Notes: generated from the sequence alone by a model not told the origin. Positions 1-9,340 are shown, numbered from the stretch's first letter. The stretch is 44,887 nucleotides of DNA from Serratia sp. DD3 (GCF_000496755.2 NZ_AYKS02000031.1:1-44887), one strand, 5' to 3'. Made by a program: numbers and translations.

Positions 1-249
1 AGCTAATCCCATCTGGGCACATCCGATGGTGTGAGGCCCGAAGGTCCCCCACTTTGGTCTTGCGACGTTATGCGGTATTAGCTACCGTTTCCAGTAGTTA
101 TCCCCCTCCATCAGGCAGTTTCCCAGACATTACTCACCCGTCCGCCGCTCGTCACCCAGGGAGCAAGCTCCCCTGTGCTACCGCTCGACTTGCATGTGTT
201 AAGCCTGCCGCCAGCGTTCAATCTGAGCCATGATCAAACTCTTCAATTA
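1..249 (-). rRNA. rrs: 16S ribosomal RNA, 5' end (partial)
   Basis: This is the reverse complement of the beginning of a bacterial 16S rRNA. The mature 5' region reads AATTGAAGAGTTTGATCATGG on the minus strand (reverse complement near 228-248), the classic 27F site, followed by conserved helix sequences out to the window edge. The gene continues beyond base 1. gmhB lies just upstream in the same orientation, which is the position of rrnH in E. coli, so this is probably the equivalent rRNA operon. Confidence 0.97.
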
Positions 250-397
250 AAAGCTTGATTTGCTAAGTTAATAGCGATGCTCAAAGATTACTGCATGAAT
301 TTTACTTACATGAGTCACTCTTTAAGACTTGATATTTTTTTGTTGCCGAAGCAACTGGATATCGTCTTGTGAGTGCCCACACAGATTGTCTGATAAA

Positions 398-410
398 TTG
401 TTAAAGAGCA
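398..410 (-). promoter_or_regulatory. rrn boxA antitermination site
   Basis: The minus strand reads TGCTCTTTAACAA, matching the boxA element that loads NusB/NusE on rRNA leader RNA. It sits about 150 bases upstream of the mature 16S start. The following leader (about 375-395, containing a GTGGGCACTC-like segment) resembles E. coli rrn leaders, where such sequence helps form the processing stem around 16S. Confidence 0.85.
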
Positions 411-449
411 GTGAGTTACTGGCTTCAGCCCGTCAACTCGAGGTGGCGT

Positions 450-477
450 ATATTACGCTTTCCTCTTTCAGAGTCAA
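450..477 (-). promoter_or_regulatory. rRNA operon P2 promoter
   Basis: On the minus strand TTGACT (477-472) and TAATAT (455-450) are separated by 16 bases and followed by a GC-containing discriminator. The sequence strongly resembles E. coli rrn P2. A P1 promoter is expected further upstream; TATAAC at 545-540 is a possible -10, but no convincing -35 was seen, so P1 is not called. The rest of 250-631 is leader and promoter sequence with no gene. Confidence 0.8.
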
Positions 478-631
478 CCCTAATTTTCAGGTTTTTTCTC
501 TATCGATAGCAATTCACTAAAAACTCGACTTACGGAGACGTTATAAAACAGCCCACTAGCTAGCGCTGATGAGGGATTCACTGCAAAACGGCAGAGATTC
601 CCCCTATTGACTCAAGCGACAGAAAGTATCA

Positions 632-1195
632 CTAAGCTCGGTTTTTAATCGCTTCTGGCAGATCTTTCAGGCTGTTTAGCACCCAATCTGCCGCTTTTTC
701 ACCGTCCTCAGTGACCGGTTTACCCGTTCGAACCAAGACTTTAGTCCCAACGCCAGCACTGGTGGCCGCCTGCATATCTTCAATTTTGTCGCCAACCATA
801 TAAGAGGCAGCCAGGTCGATATTCAGTTCTTTTTGTGCCTGTAATAGCATCCCTGGTTGTGGTTTACGGCAGTCACAGACCTGACGATATTCTTCTATTG
901 CCGCTTCGGGATGATGTGGACAGAAATAGATGCCATCCAAGTCAACATCACGGTCAGCCAATGACCAATCCATCCACTCAGTCAGGCTCATAAACTGCTG
1001 TTCACTGAATTTGCCACGGGCAATACCCGATTGGTTGGTCACTAACACTAGCGCGAAACCCATGTTTTTCAGTTCACGGCATGCGTCAATCACACCATCT
1101 ATAAATTGGAAGTCATCTATTTCATGGACATAACCATGATCGATATTAATCGTGCCATCACGATCTAAAAAAATTGCTGGAACCCGCTGTGTCAC
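632..1195 (-). CDS. gmhB: D-glycero-beta-D-manno-heptose-1,7-bisphosphate 7-phosphatase
   Basis: Cytoplasmic HAD-superfamily phosphatase that removes the 7-phosphate from heptose bisphosphate in the ADP-heptose pathway for the LPS inner core. The 187-residue product is close to the usual length. It carries the nucleophile motif FLDRDGTIN near residues 9-17, [10 protein letters not shown] near 52-61, and a cysteine/histidine zinc-binding cluster (CPHHPE followed by CDCRKPQPG) typical of GmhB. The start is GTG, supported by AGGAG eight bases upstream and by alignment with the E. coli N-terminus ([14 protein letters not shown]). It lies between the rRNA operon and the divergent metNIQ operon, as in E. 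coli. Confidence 0.96.
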   Translation of the reverse strand: MTQRVPAIFLDRDGTINIDHGYVHEIDDFQFIDGVIDACRELKNMGFALVLVTNQSGIARGKFSEQQFMSLTEWMDWSLADRDVDLDGIYFCPHHPEAAIEEYRQVCDCRKPQPGMLLQAQKELNIDLAASYMVGDKIEDMQAATSAGVGTKVLVRTGKPVTEDGEKAADWVLNSLKDLPEAIKNRA

Positions 1196-1289
1196 CGGTA
1201 TACTCCTGAAGCGCTAAGAACCGGCATAGTATCGCATGTTTTACTCAAAGCTGAGAACGACGAATGGGCGATGAAGAATAGAGTTAACG

Positions 1290-1320
1290 TTGACTTGGAC
1301 GTCTAGACGCCTTAACATCT
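1290..1320 (+). promoter_or_regulatory. metN promoter overlapped by three MetJ boxes
   Basis: TTGACT at 1290-1295 and TAACAT at 1313-1318 are separated by 17 bases. Between and over them lie three adjacent 8-bp met boxes: GGACGTCT (1297-1304), AGACGCCT (1305-1312) and TAACATCT (1313-1320), against the known consensus AGACGTCT. MetJ with S-adenosylmethionine binds tandem met boxes cooperatively, so repression of metNIQ under methionine excess is expected. The third box covers the -10 element. Confidence 0.85.
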
Positions 1321-1408
1321 GTTTCATCCTTGGGTTCAGGCCCTGGTTTATTTTATTTAGCCACCAGCAACATTAGCCACGAGCAACAACGCTAAAAATA
1401 AGAAGAAT

Positions 1409-2440
1409 ATGATTAAACTTTCTAACATCAGCAAAGTGTTTCAACAGGGAGTGCGCACCATTACGGCACTGTCTGACGTTACTCTTCACGTCCCAGCCGG
1501 TCAGATTTATGGCGTTATTGGTGCATCAGGTGCGGGTAAAAGTACGCTGATCCGTTGTGCCAACATGCTTGAGCGGCCAACATCAGGTACTGTTCTGGTC
1601 AATGGACAGGATTTGACGGCATTGTCTGAACATGAGTTGACACATGCACGTCGCCAAATTGGCATGATTTTCCAGCACTTTAATCTGCTCTCTTCCCGTA
1701 CCGTCTTCGGTAATGTGGCGCTGCCATTGGAACTGGGCAGTATGTCACGTGCAGAAATCAAAAAACGGGTCACAGAATTGCTGGAACTGGTTGGCCTGTC
1801 AGATAAACATGATGCCTACCCGGCCAATCTGTCTGGTGGTCAGAAACAGCGTGTCGCCATTGCGCGTGCCTTGGCAAGTAACCCTAAAGTCTTACTGTGC
1901 GATGAAGCCACCAGCGCGCTAGACCCCGCCACCACCCGATCTATTTTGGAGTTACTGAAAGATATCAACCGTCGTTTGGGGTTAACCATTCTGTTGATCA
2001 CCCATGAAATGGACGTGGTGAAACGCATCTGTGATCAAGTCGCCGTAATCAGCCAAGGGCAACTGATTGAGAAAGACAGCGTCAGCGAAGTCTTCTCACA
2101 TCCCAAGACTCCGTTGGCACAACAATTTATCCAAGCCACATTACATCTGGATATCCCGGATGATTATGCCAACCGTCTGGTCCAAGAGCGTGTCGATGGT
2201 CGTCACCCGCTGCTGCGACTGGAATTTACCGGTCGATCCGTGGATGCGCCCTTGCTGTCTGAAGCCGCTCGCCGCTTTAATGTGAATAACAACATTATCA
2301 GCGCACAGATGGATTACGCTGGCGGTGTGAAATTCGGTGTGATGCTGGCTGAACTCCATGGGACTGACGAAGATGCCCTGGCGGCAATTGAATTCCTAAA
2401 AGAAAATCAGGTAAAAGTAGAGGTTCTGGGTTATGTCTGA
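1409..2440 (+). CDS. metN: Methionine ABC transporter, ATP-binding subunit MetN
   Basis: ATPase of the MetNIQ importer, which takes up L- and D-methionine across the inner membrane. At 343 residues it matches E. coli MetN. The Walker A motif GASGAGKST lies near residues 38-46, the ABC signature LSGGQ at 141-145 and Walker B VLLCDE at 161-166. The C-terminal ~75 residues form the NIL regulatory domain that binds methionine and inhibits transport. It is the first gene of metNIQ, downstream of the MetJ operator. The metI start codon overlaps its last codons, suggesting translational coupling. Confidence 0.97.
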   Translation: MIKLSNISKVFQQGVRTITALSDVTLHVPAGQIYGVIGASGAGKSTLIRCANMLERPTSGTVLVNGQDLTALSEHELTHARRQIGMIFQHFNLLSSRTVFGNVALPLELGSMSRAEIKKRVTELLELVGLSDKHDAYPANLSGGQKQRVAIARALASNPKVLLCDEATSALDPATTRSILELLKDINRRLGLTILLITHEMDVVKRICDQVAVISQGQLIEKDSVSEVFSHPKTPLAQQFIQATLHLDIPDDYANRLVQERVDGRHPLLRLEFTGRSVDAPLLSEAARRFNVNNNIISAQMDYAGGVKFGVMLAELHGTDEDALAAIEFLKENQVKVEVLGYV

Positions 2441-3086
2441 GGCAATGATGTGGTTAATGGCCCGTGGTGTGTGGGAAACCGTCACGATGACCTTTGTCTC
2501 TGGCTTTTTCGGTTTTGTACTTGGCTTGCCAGTTGGCGTGCTACTGTATGTCACCCGTCCAGGGCAAATCATCGCCAATAACACGCTATATAAGATGTTG
2601 TCCGGGTTGGTGAACATATTCCGTTCTATCCCGTTCATTATCCTGTTGGTCTGGATGATCCCATTCACCCGAATGATCGTCGGTACCTCCATCGGTTTGC
2701 AGGCCGCTATGGTTCCACTCACTGTCGGTGCAGCACCCTTTATTGCACGCATGGTTGAGAACGCCCTGTTGGAGATCCCTTCCGGCCTGGTTGAAGCGGC
2801 TCGTGCTATGGGGGCCACCCCGATGCAGATCATAACTAAAGTACTGCTGCCTGAGGCGCTACCTGGTTTGGTGAATGCAGCTACTATCACCTTGATTACC
2901 CTGGTCGGTTATTCTGCCATGGGGGGAGCGGTAGGTGCAGGCGGTTTAGGTCAAATTGGTTATCAGTATGGATATATTGGTTATAACGCTACCGTGATGA
3001 ATACGGTATTAATATTACTGGTTGTCTTGGTCTATCTGATCCAGTTCTGTGGTGATCGCTTGGTTAAGGCCGTGACACACAAATAG
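2433..3086 (+). CDS. metI: Methionine ABC transporter, permease subunit MetI
   Basis: Inner-membrane permease of the MetNIQ methionine importer, 217 residues, the usual size. It has about five hydrophobic segments and the EAA loop typical of binding-protein-dependent permeases (residues around 125-140, with [13 protein letters not shown]) that contacts MetN. It overlaps metN by eight bases. metQ follows after a 111-base gap in the same direction, so the three genes very probably form one transcript. Confidence 0.96.
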   Translation: MSEAMMWLMARGVWETVTMTFVSGFFGFVLGLPVGVLLYVTRPGQIIANNTLYKMLSGLVNIFRSIPFIILLVWMIPFTRMIVGTSIGLQAAMVPLTVGAAPFIARMVENALLEIPSGLVEAARAMGATPMQIITKVLLPEALPGLVNAATITLITLVGYSAMGGAVGAGGLGQIGYQYGYIGYNATVMNTVLILLVVLVYLIQFCGDRLVKAVTHK

Positions 3087-3197
3087 CGTTACCCACAAGT
3101 TCACATCGACTTGATAGATTTCATCACACAGCCTAGCTGTATCTTGAATGATAGAAAGTAAAGCGTATTTGATATATGAACCTAATGAGGAAGAGAT

Positions 3198-4013
3198 ATG
3201 TCGTTAAAATTTAAATCCATTGCAGCAGTCGGCGCACTGATCGGCACGTTGGCTCTTGTTGGCTGTGGTCAGGATGAAAAAGATCCAAACCATATCAAGG
3301 TGGGGGTTATTGTTGGTGCTGAACAGCAAGTGGCTGAAGTCGCACAGAAAGTCGCTAAAGAGAAGTATGGTTTGGATGTTGAACTGGTGACATTCAATGA
3401 CTATGTTCTGCCCAATGAAGCCTTAAGCAAAGGGGATATTGATCTGAACGCATTCCAGCACAAACCTTATCTGGATCAGCAAATCAAAGATCGTGGCTAT
3501 AAACTGGTTTCTGTTGGTAACACCTTCGTTTATCCCATCGCTGGCTATTCCAAGAAAATCAAAGCCGTGTCTGAGTTGAAAGACGGTTCACAAGTGGCAT
3601 TACCGAATGACCCTACTAATCTGGGTCGTTCCTTGCTGTTGCTGCAAAAAGAAGGGCTGATCAAACTAAAAGATGGCGTTGGTTTACTGCCAACAGTATT
3701 GGATGTCACTGAAAATCCAAAAAACCTGAAGTTGGTTGAGCTGGAAGCCCCACAATTACCACGCTCACTCGATGATCAACAAATTGCCTTGGCTATCATC
3801 AACACCACCTATGCTAGCCAGATTGGGCTGACACCAGCCAAAGATGGCCTGTTTGTTGAAGATAAAGAGTCTCCTTATGTCAACATCATGGTTGCCCGTG
3901 AAGATAACAAGGATGCCGAGAAAGTGAAAAAATTCGCTCAGGCTTACCAGTCTGAAGAAGTTAATCAGGCTGCGAACAAAATCTTCAATGGCGGTGCAGT
4001 AAAAGGCTGGTAA
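3198..4013 (+). CDS. metQ: Methionine-binding lipoprotein MetQ
   Basis: Substrate-binding component of the methionine importer, a periplasmic lipoprotein of the NLPA family, 271 residues. The signal peptide ends in a lipobox LVGC, with the lipidated cysteine at residue 23. The mature part begins with a charged linker and contains family blocks such as IKVGVIVGAEQQ, DIDLNAFQHKPYLDQ and ALPNDPTNLGRSL. A GAGGAAGAG ribosome binding site precedes the ATG. It is the last gene of metNIQ and is followed by a core-deleted ERIC palindrome. Confidence 0.96.
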   Translation: MSLKFKSIAAVGALIGTLALVGCGQDEKDPNHIKVGVIVGAEQQVAEVAQKVAKEKYGLDVELVTFNDYVLPNEALSKGDIDLNAFQHKPYLDQQIKDRGYKLVSVGNTFVYPIAGYSKKIKAVSELKDGSQVALPNDPTNLGRSLLLLQKEGLIKLKDGVGLLPTVLDVTENPKNLKLVELEAPQLPRSLDDQQIALAIINTTYASQIGLTPAKDGLFVEDKESPYVNIMVAREDNKDAEKVKKFAQAYQSEEVNQAANKIFNGGAVKGW

Positions 4014-4019
4014 TCATTG

Positions 4020-4078
4020 ATACCTGTTGCCATACAAACTGCAGCCAACTTGCTGCAGTTTGTAGCAACTTGGGGATA
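4020..4078. repeat. Core-deleted ERIC-like palindrome after metQ
   Basis: The element begins ATACCTGTTGCC and ends CAACTTGGGGATA, matching the two ends of the full ERIC copy at 19454-19581, but the ERIC core is missing. It forms a 13-bp perfect stem (4033-4045 with 4052-4064) with a 6-base loop. There is no T-run after it, so it is not a canonical intrinsic terminator, though it may protect or end the metNIQ transcript. Confidence 0.65.
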
Positions 4079-4188
4079 AGATGACGGTCATATAGCTAAT
4101 ATGATAGCGTGAACAAAGACAAATCTTGTTATTTTTGCCAGACATTGCTTCAATAGCGCTACTTTTATAACCAGAAAGAGAAATTTCT

Positions 4189-4593
4189 ATGCGTGTTTTC
4201 CCTCTTGGTTTGTTAGCACTTATGCTAACGGGATGTTCTACTTGGCACAGCTCTTCATCCCACAACCTGACTCCTCCGGCAAGTTCTGCATCAAGTAATA
4301 CCACCTCCTCCGTTTCTGGATCTCGTGCCACCCCCGTTGTTTATAGCAGCGTAGACGAATTAGCGGGTAAACCTTTTCGTGAGTTAGGTACCGTCTCTGG
4401 CGAATCTTGCCAAGCCACAATTCAGGATACCCCACCCAATCTGGCTACCGCCCGCAAACGTATGCAAAGCCGCGCATCGACCATGAATGCCAATGTCGTG
4501 CTATTGCATGACTGCCAAATTGTCACGGGTGTTGGTAACTGTTACCGACAAGCGATTTGCCAAGGCTCGGCACTTAATGTCTCATCCAAATGA
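4189..4593 (+). CDS. rcsF: Outer-membrane lipoprotein RcsF, envelope stress sensor
   Basis: RcsF senses outer membrane, LPS and peptidoglycan damage and relieves IgaA inhibition of the Rcs phosphorelay. The product is 134 residues. The lipobox LTGC places the lipidated cysteine at residue 16, followed by a Ser/Pro/Thr-rich linker (about 20-50). The folded domain has cysteines 74, 109, 118 and 124, the four that form the two non-consecutive disulfides in E. coli RcsF, at the same numbers. trmO starts within its last codon (ATGA overlap), so the two are translationally coupled. Confidence 0.95.
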   Translation: MRVFPLGLLALMLTGCSTWHSSSSHNLTPPASSASSNTTSSVSGSRATPVVYSSVDELAGKPFRELGTVSGESCQATIQDTPPNLATARKRMQSRASTMNANVVLLHDCQIVTGVGNCYRQAICQGSALNVSSK

Positions 4594-5297
4594 GTGAGTT
4601 TGTTGTTAACCAAATCGGCATTATCCGCTCACCCTATAAAGAAAAGTTTGCGGTTCCCCGCCAACCAGGGTTAGTGGAAGATGGGAATGGGGAACTGCTG
4701 CTCTTACCGCCATACAATCAAGTAGAAGCGGTGCGCGGCCTCAGCGAATTCAGTCACCTATGGATAATTTTTGTTTTCCATCAAACGATGGCGGGGGGGT
4801 GGCGGCCTACGGTACGTCCTCCTCGCCTGGGGGGAAATACTCGTATGGGAGTATTCGCCACCCGTTCAACCTTCCGCCCTAACCCTCTCGGCATGTCATT
4901 GATTGAACTCAAAGGCATAGAAACTCAAGGGGATCAGCTGATACTCAAGTTAGGTAGCCTGGACCTGGTTGATGGTACCCCGGTGGTGGACATCAAACCT
5001 TATTTACCCTTTGCCGACAGTAAGCCGCAGGCACAAGCAGGTTTTGCTCAATTACCACCCACGGCCGATATGCCGGTTTATTTCTCTACACAGGCGGAGC
5101 GACAGTTACAACAGCACCAGCCGCGTTACCCTCACTTACGCCGTTTTATTACTCAGGTTCTCGCGCAAGACCCGCGCCCTGCCTATCGCAAAGAATCAGC
5201 GAGCGAGCGTGAATATGCGGTATGGCTGCTGGAGTTCAATGTGCGTTGGCGGCTGGTGAATGGTCAAACAGAAGTGTTGTCATTGGATGTTCGCTAA
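4590..5297 (+). CDS. trmO: tRNA (adenine-N6)-methyltransferase TrmO
   Basis: SAM-dependent methyltransferase that converts t6A37 to m6t6A37 in threonine tRNAs (formerly YaeB/TsaA), 235 residues as in E. coli. The N-terminal TsaA-like beta-barrel domain contains the family blocks IGIIRSPY, WRPTVRPPRLGGN, GVFATRSTFRPNPLG and DLVDGTPVVDIKPYLP. The C-terminal domain ends with VWLLEFNVRWRL. The ATG overlaps the rcsF stop codon. A run of seven G (4793-4799) lies inside the coding sequence just before the conserved WRPTVRPP block; the frame is intact here. Confidence 0.95.
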   Translation: MSEFVVNQIGIIRSPYKEKFAVPRQPGLVEDGNGELLLLPPYNQVEAVRGLSEFSHLWIIFVFHQTMAGGWRPTVRPPRLGGNTRMGVFATRSTFRPNPLGMSLIELKGIETQGDQLILKLGSLDLVDGTPVVDIKPYLPFADSKPQAQAGFAQLPPTADMPVYFSTQAERQLQQHQPRYPHLRRFITQVLAQDPRPAYRKESASEREYAVWLLEFNVRWRLVNGQTEVLSLDVR

Positions 5298-5315
5298 AAT
5301 TCCACCTTCTCTCTT

Positions 5316-5342
5316 TTGACAACCCGCTTGCGCTGGTAAACT
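5316..5342 (+). promoter_or_regulatory. Candidate proS promoter
   Basis: TTGACA at 5316-5321 is a consensus -35. The best -10 in range is TAAACT at 5337-5342 with a short 15-base spacer, which weakens the call. It lies between the trmO stop and the proS start at 5415, where a promoter would be expected. Confidence 0.35.
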
Positions 5343-5414
5343 AAACCACTTTTGAATATGTTGGCTGCCTCTAACAGCCCGATAAAACTCGCAGTTCTAA
5401 CGGAACCAAACACC

Positions 5415-7133
5415 ATGCGTACAAGCCAATATCTGCTCTCCACCCTGAAGGAGACCCCTGCCGATGCCGAAGTGATCAGCCACCAGTTGATGCTGCGCGC
5501 CGGAATGATCCGCAAGCTGGCCTCCGGTCTTTATACCTGGTTGCCTACTGGCTTGCGAGTGCTCAAGAAGGTTGAAAACATCGTTCGTGAAGAAATGAAC
5601 AATGCTAATGCGATCGAAGTTTCCATGCCGGTCGTTCAACCCGCCGATCTGTGGCAGGAAAGTGGTCGCTGGGAGCAATATGGCCCGGAATTATTACGTT
5701 TTGTTGATCGCGGTGAGCGTCCGTTTGTGCTGGGCCCAACCCATGAGGAAGTGATCACCGATCTGATCCGTAATGAAGTCAGCTCCTACAAGCAACTGCC
5801 GCTGAATTTCTTCCAAATCCAAACCAAGTTCCGTGATGAAGTTCGCCCACGTTTTGGTGTGATGCGCGCACGTGAATTCCTGATGAAAGACGCTTACTCG
5901 TTCCATACCTCACAGGAATCGTTGCAAACAACCTACGACGCCATGTACCAAGCCTACAGCGCCATCTTTAATCGCATCGGTCTCGATTTCCGTGCCGTAC
6001 TGGCTGATACCGGCTCGATTGGTGGCAGTGCATCACATGAGTTCCAAGTGCTGGCGGACAGTGGCGAAGATGATATTGTGTTCTCCACCCATTCTGATTA
6101 TGCCGCCAATATCGAACTGGCTGAAGCAATAGCACCCGCTCATCCGCTGGCCGCAGCAAGCGAAGAACTGCGTATTGTTGACACGCCAAACGCCAAAACC
6201 ATTGCTGACCTGGTTGAACAGTTCCAGTTTCCGATAGAAAAAACCGTGAAAACCTTAATGGTTCACGCTGATGAGCACAGTGGCCATAAGCTCGTTGCAC
6301 TCTTGGTGCGTGGTGATCATCAGCTCAATGAAATCAAGGCAGAAAAACTACCTCAAGTCGCCAAGCCGTTGACTTTTGCTACCGAAGAAGAGATCCACGC
6401 TATTGTAGGCGCTGGCCCCGGTTCTCTTGGCCCAGTTAACCTGGCCATCCCGCTGGTTATTGATCGCAGTGTTGCAGTAATGAGTGATTTCTCTGCGGGT
6501 GCCAATATTGATGGTAAACACTACTTTGGCATTAACTGGCAGCGTGACCTGCCGCTACCAGCCACTGCCGATATCCGTAATGTGGTGGAAGGTGATGCCA
6601 GCCCTGATGGGAAAGGCACACTGCTCATCAAACGCGGTATTGAAGTTGGGCATATCTTCCAACTGGGGACCAAATACTCGGAAGCAATGAAAGCAACGGT
6701 ACAAGGTGAAGATGGCCGTAATCAGGTCTTGACGATGGGATGCTACGGTATTGGTGTTAGCCGAGTGGTGGCCGCCGCTATCGAGCAAAACTACGATGAG
6801 CGCGGCATTATTTGGCCGGATGCCATTGCCCCTTTCCAGGTCGCTATTCTACCCATGAATATGCACAAATCCTTCCGTGTGCAAGCGCTGGCGGAAGAGC
6901 TGTACGACACGCTACGTTCAAAAGGCATTGACGTTATTCTTGATGATCGTAAAGAGCGTCCTGGGGTTATGTTCGCCGATATGGAGTTGATTGGTGTTCC
7001 TCACTCTATTGTGATTGGTGATCGTAACCTCGATAGTGAAGAGATCGAGTACAAAAACCGCCGCGTTGGTGAGAAACAGATGATTAAAACCAGTGAAATC
7101 ATTGATTTTCTGTTGGCACAAATCAAACGCTGA
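5415..7133 (+). CDS. proS: Prolyl-tRNA synthetase
   Basis: Class II aminoacyl-tRNA synthetase charging tRNA-Pro, bacterial type with an internal editing domain. From this ATG the product is 572 residues and begins [14 protein letters not shown], identical to the E. coli start; an in-frame ATG 63 bases earlier is less likely. Motif 1 lies around residues 55-85, motif 2 ([21 protein letters not shown]) near 135-155, the YbaK-like editing insertion that clears Ala-tRNA-Pro near 220-400, motif 3 ([17 protein letters not shown]) near 440-455 and the anticodon-binding domain after about 470. A hairpin follows the stop codon. Confidence 0.97.
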   Translation: MRTSQYLLSTLKETPADAEVISHQLMLRAGMIRKLASGLYTWLPTGLRVLKKVENIVREEMNNANAIEVSMPVVQPADLWQESGRWEQYGPELLRFVDRGERPFVLGPTHEEVITDLIRNEVSSYKQLPLNFFQIQTKFRDEVRPRFGVMRAREFLMKDAYSFHTSQESLQTTYDAMYQAYSAIFNRIGLDFRAVLADTGSIGGSASHEFQVLADSGEDDIVFSTHSDYAANIELAEAIAPAHPLAAASEELRIVDTPNAKTIADLVEQFQFPIEKTVKTLMVHADEHSGHKLVALLVRGDHQLNEIKAEKLPQVAKPLTFATEEEIHAIVGAGPGSLGPVNLAIPLVIDRSVAVMSDFSAGANIDGKHYFGINWQRDLPLPATADIRNVVEGDASPDGKGTLLIKRGIEVGHIFQLGTKYSEAMKATVQGEDGRNQVLTMGCYGIGVSRVVAAAIEQNYDERGIIWPDAIAPFQVAILPMNMHKSFRVQALAEELYDTLRSKGIDVILDDRKERPGVMFADMELIGVPHSIVIGDRNLDSEEIEYKNRRVGEKQMIKTSEIIDFLLAQIKR

Positions 7134-7150
7134 TATCAGTAATCAGTATC

Positions 7151-7178
7151 TAGAGCACCCGTAATACAGGGTGCTCTA
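7151..7178 (+). other. Perfect hairpin downstream of proS
   Basis: TAGAGCACCC (7151-7160) pairs with GGGTGCTCTA (7169-7178), a perfect ten-base stem with an eight-base loop. No T-run follows, so it is not a standard intrinsic terminator. It may stabilise the proS mRNA end or partly terminate before yaeF. Confidence 0.6.
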
Positions 7179-7209
7179 CTCAGGAAGCAGGCCAGCAAAG
7201 GACTCAATA

Positions 7210-8073
7210 ATGACATTGTCGTGCAAATCCTCCCTCTACCTGATTGCTCTGCTACCGATGTTACTCACTGGCTGTACTATGGATATTGCCTTGTCAGAAA
7301 AAGAGCAATCAAAGTCTGCCCAGCCCGTAGATGTGCGATTTCAATCCATCAGTTCCATTCAGGGCAACACCTACCATGAAATCCATCAGGCTGATCTGCA
7401 GGAAGGGGATTTGCTGTTTTCCTCCTCCATTGGCCTGACATCACTCGGGATCCGCCTGTTCAGTGCTTCCTCGGTCAGCCATGTCGCTATCTATATTGGT
7501 CATGGGCAGGTCGCTGAATCGGTAGGTGCCGGTGTGCAGATTATCACGCTGGAAGAGATGCGCGCACATAGTGACAAGTTGTTCGCTTTACGTATGCCAG
7601 GATTAACCGCAGAACAAGCCATTAAAATCCGTGAATTTGCTCAACAAAAGTTAGGCAGTCAATATAACTATCAAGGGATAGTCGAGATGATGCCCTTTAT
7701 GGTGACGAAACGACTTTGTTCATTAAATCCGTTCTCGCAGGATTTTCGCCAACAATGCGTAAAAGGCATGGCCAAGGCGCAACTCGCGACCCCCACCAAT
7801 GGTGAATCCCGCTATTTTTGTTCAGAGTTTGTCCTTGCTGCTTTCGAGTATGCCGGGCAACCCGTTACGTTAGCTAAAGCGGGCTGGGTGAGTCCAGGGG
7901 ATTTACTGCATATGCGACAAGGCGATATTGCCACCATAGCACCCAGTCAGTCGCTGCATTATATCGGTCACATCAAACCAGGGATTTATTTACGCTCAAA
8001 AGTGCCAGACAATGATCACTCTTCAGCGATGGAATCCCCTTCACAGTTAGCGAATCAGACCAAAGTACCCTGA
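7210..8073 (+). CDS. yaeF: YaeF-like lipoprotein, permuted NlpC/P60 papain-fold family
   Basis: Predicted lipoprotein of the YaeF/YiiX type, a circularly permuted NlpC/P60 (papain-like) domain. The chosen ATG has AAAGGA upstream and gives 287 residues with a signal peptide ending LLTGC (cysteine 22). An in-frame upstream start at 7171 would fall in the proS hairpin and place a non-signal extension before the signal peptide. The domain shows a His block (SHVAIYIGHGQVAESV) and, later, a Cys block (YFCSEFVLAAFEYAG), the permuted order of catalytic residues. Its substrate is not known. The proS-yaeF-nlpE neighbourhood is as in E. coli. Confidence 0.85.
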   Translation: MTLSCKSSLYLIALLPMLLTGCTMDIALSEKEQSKSAQPVDVRFQSISSIQGNTYHEIHQADLQEGDLLFSSSIGLTSLGIRLFSASSVSHVAIYIGHGQVAESVGAGVQIITLEEMRAHSDKLFALRMPGLTAEQAIKIREFAQQKLGSQYNYQGIVEMMPFMVTKRLCSLNPFSQDFRQQCVKGMAKAQLATPTNGESRYFCSEFVLAAFEYAGQPVTLAKAGWVSPGDLLHMRQGDIATIAPSQSLHYIGHIKPGIYLRSKVPDNDHSSAMESPSQLANQTKVP

Positions 8074-8194
8074 CTTGCGATCATCAAAAGCGATCCTGAA
8101 AATCTCAGGTTGATATCCCGCCCCCCTAAGAACAGCGAGTTTTTCTTACGGTGTACGGGATAAAACGCTCACGATTCAATCAGCTTAAATGCGA

Positions 8195-8881
8195 TCAATG
8201 AGCACAACTCTTGCTGTTGTCAAACGTAAATTTACCGTTCGGTTCAGGGACCAGCGACTTTATCGTCCGCCCCTCTTCCATGGAAGGCTGCACACTGAAA
8301 TGACCATTCAACATTAGAAATACCGGTTCGCCCGGTGCCTTACGAGCCTGCAGATAGCCTTTTTCTAACGCGATGTTATTAACCACCGGGAAGGTTTTAC
8401 CGGTCACACAATCTTTAAATACCGCGGCATCTGCCAGATAGGTATAGAGCCCGGTCAGTGGCATTGAGGTCTGTGGTAAGGGCTTGCTTACCGGTGACAG
8501 CACATAATTCAGCTGGGATACAATCGGAGCACCACTTCGGTCAAGCATTCTCAACACTTTACCTTCCGGGTGAAAATAGCGTTTTTCACCGTTGCTCTCG
8601 GTTAATGTCAGCTTATCTGCAGTACGTGCCCAAGTACCATGGCTGGTAAACGTTTGATCGCCACCTTTAGCACCACGATAAGTTTGCTGTAGAACAAAGG
8701 TTCCATCTTCATCAAGAAATAGCGAGGTATCTATTCCGCTGCAATCCGCACAAGGCAATAAGCCTTGATAACTTTGTTGCATCGGCTGCAGTGCTTGTTC
8801 TTTAGCCGGGTACTGATTATTACACCCCAGCAACGAAAGGGCCCCTGCTGCTAAGAACAGAGCAATCGTTATTGTCTTCAC
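8195..8881 (-). CDS. nlpE: Outer-membrane lipoprotein NlpE, Cpx surface-sensing activator
   Basis: NlpE activates the CpxA-CpxR envelope stress response on surface contact or when lipoprotein trafficking or disulfide formation fails. The 228-residue product has a signal peptide ending SLLGC (cysteine 20), a CxxC motif in the N-terminal domain (PCADC, about 43-47), and two C-terminal-domain cysteines (FKDC and SKSC) matching the redox-sensing pair. The start is GTG, with AGGAG seven bases upstream. TATACT on the minus strand at 8921-8916 could be a -10 but has a weak -35. It lies downstream of arfB and converges with yaeF. Confidence 0.93.
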   Translation of the reverse strand: MKTITIALFLAAGALSLLGCNNQYPAKEQALQPMQQSYQGLLPCADCSGIDTSLFLDEDGTFVLQQTYRGAKGGDQTFTSHGTWARTADKLTLTESNGEKRYFHPEGKVLRMLDRSGAPIVSQLNYVLSPVSKPLPQTSMPLTGLYTYLADAAVFKDCVTGKTFPVVNNIALEKGYLQARKAPGEPVFLMLNGHFSVQPSMEEGRTIKSLVPEPNGKFTFDNSKSCAH

Positions 8882-8923
8882 CGTGACTCTCCTGCTGTAA
8901 TTTATTTTTACCCTGAGTATAAC

Positions 8924-9337
8924 CTACGGATGAACCTTGCTACGTAGCGCTTTAACCGCTCCTTTACGCACTTTGGTTTCCAGACGACGCAACTTTGCCC
9001 CTTTGCTGGGTTTGGTTGCGTGGCGAGTTTTTTCAACCACCATCGCCTGCTGAATCAACGCCATCAATCGGGCCAGCGCCGCCTCACGATTTAACTCCTG
9101 GCTGCGATACTCCTGAGCTTTAATAATCACCACCCCCTCGGTAGTGATTAAATGATGACTAAACGCCAGTAACCGCTGTTTATAATAGTCTGGCAGGCTA
9201 GATGCTCGGATGTCAAAACGCAAGTGAATCGCCGTTGACGCTTTATTGACATGTTGGCCACCCGCCCCTTGGGCACGGATCGCCGTTAACTCTATTTCAT
9301 TATCCGGGATCATCCGGCTTTTTGACAGTGCTAACAC
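8924..9337 (-). CDS. arfB: Alternative ribosome-rescue factor ArfB (YaeJ)
   Basis: Peptidyl-tRNA hydrolase that frees ribosomes stalled on mRNAs lacking a stop codon. It has the release-factor GGQ motif at residues 26-28 ([15 protein letters not shown]) and a basic C-terminal tail ([32 protein letters not shown]) that inserts into the empty mRNA channel. The product is 137 residues against about 140 in E. coli. A GTG start is chosen because it aligns with the E. coli N-terminus and lies three bases after the yaeQ stop; ATG at residue 9 would remove conserved sequence. It is coupled to yaeQ. Confidence 0.94.
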   Translation of the reverse strand: MLALSKSRMIPDNEIELTAIRAQGAGGQHVNKASTAIHLRFDIRASSLPDYYKQRLLAFSHHLITTEGVVIIKAQEYRSQELNREAALARLMALIQQAMVVEKTRHATKPSKGAKLRRLETKVRKGAVKALRSKVHP

Positions 9338-9340
9338 CGA

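Noticed and set aside
329..520. Small open frame upstream of the 16S rRNA gene
   Set aside because: It covers the rRNA leader, boxA and P2 promoter, which explain the sequence better.
540..568. Possible rRNA P1 promoter
   Set aside because: TATAAC is a fair -10, but no acceptable -35 lies 16-18 bases upstream of it.
2396..2890. Minus-strand open frame of 164 codons antisense to metI
   Set aside because: It is a shadow of the metN-metI coding sequence with no start signal or known family.
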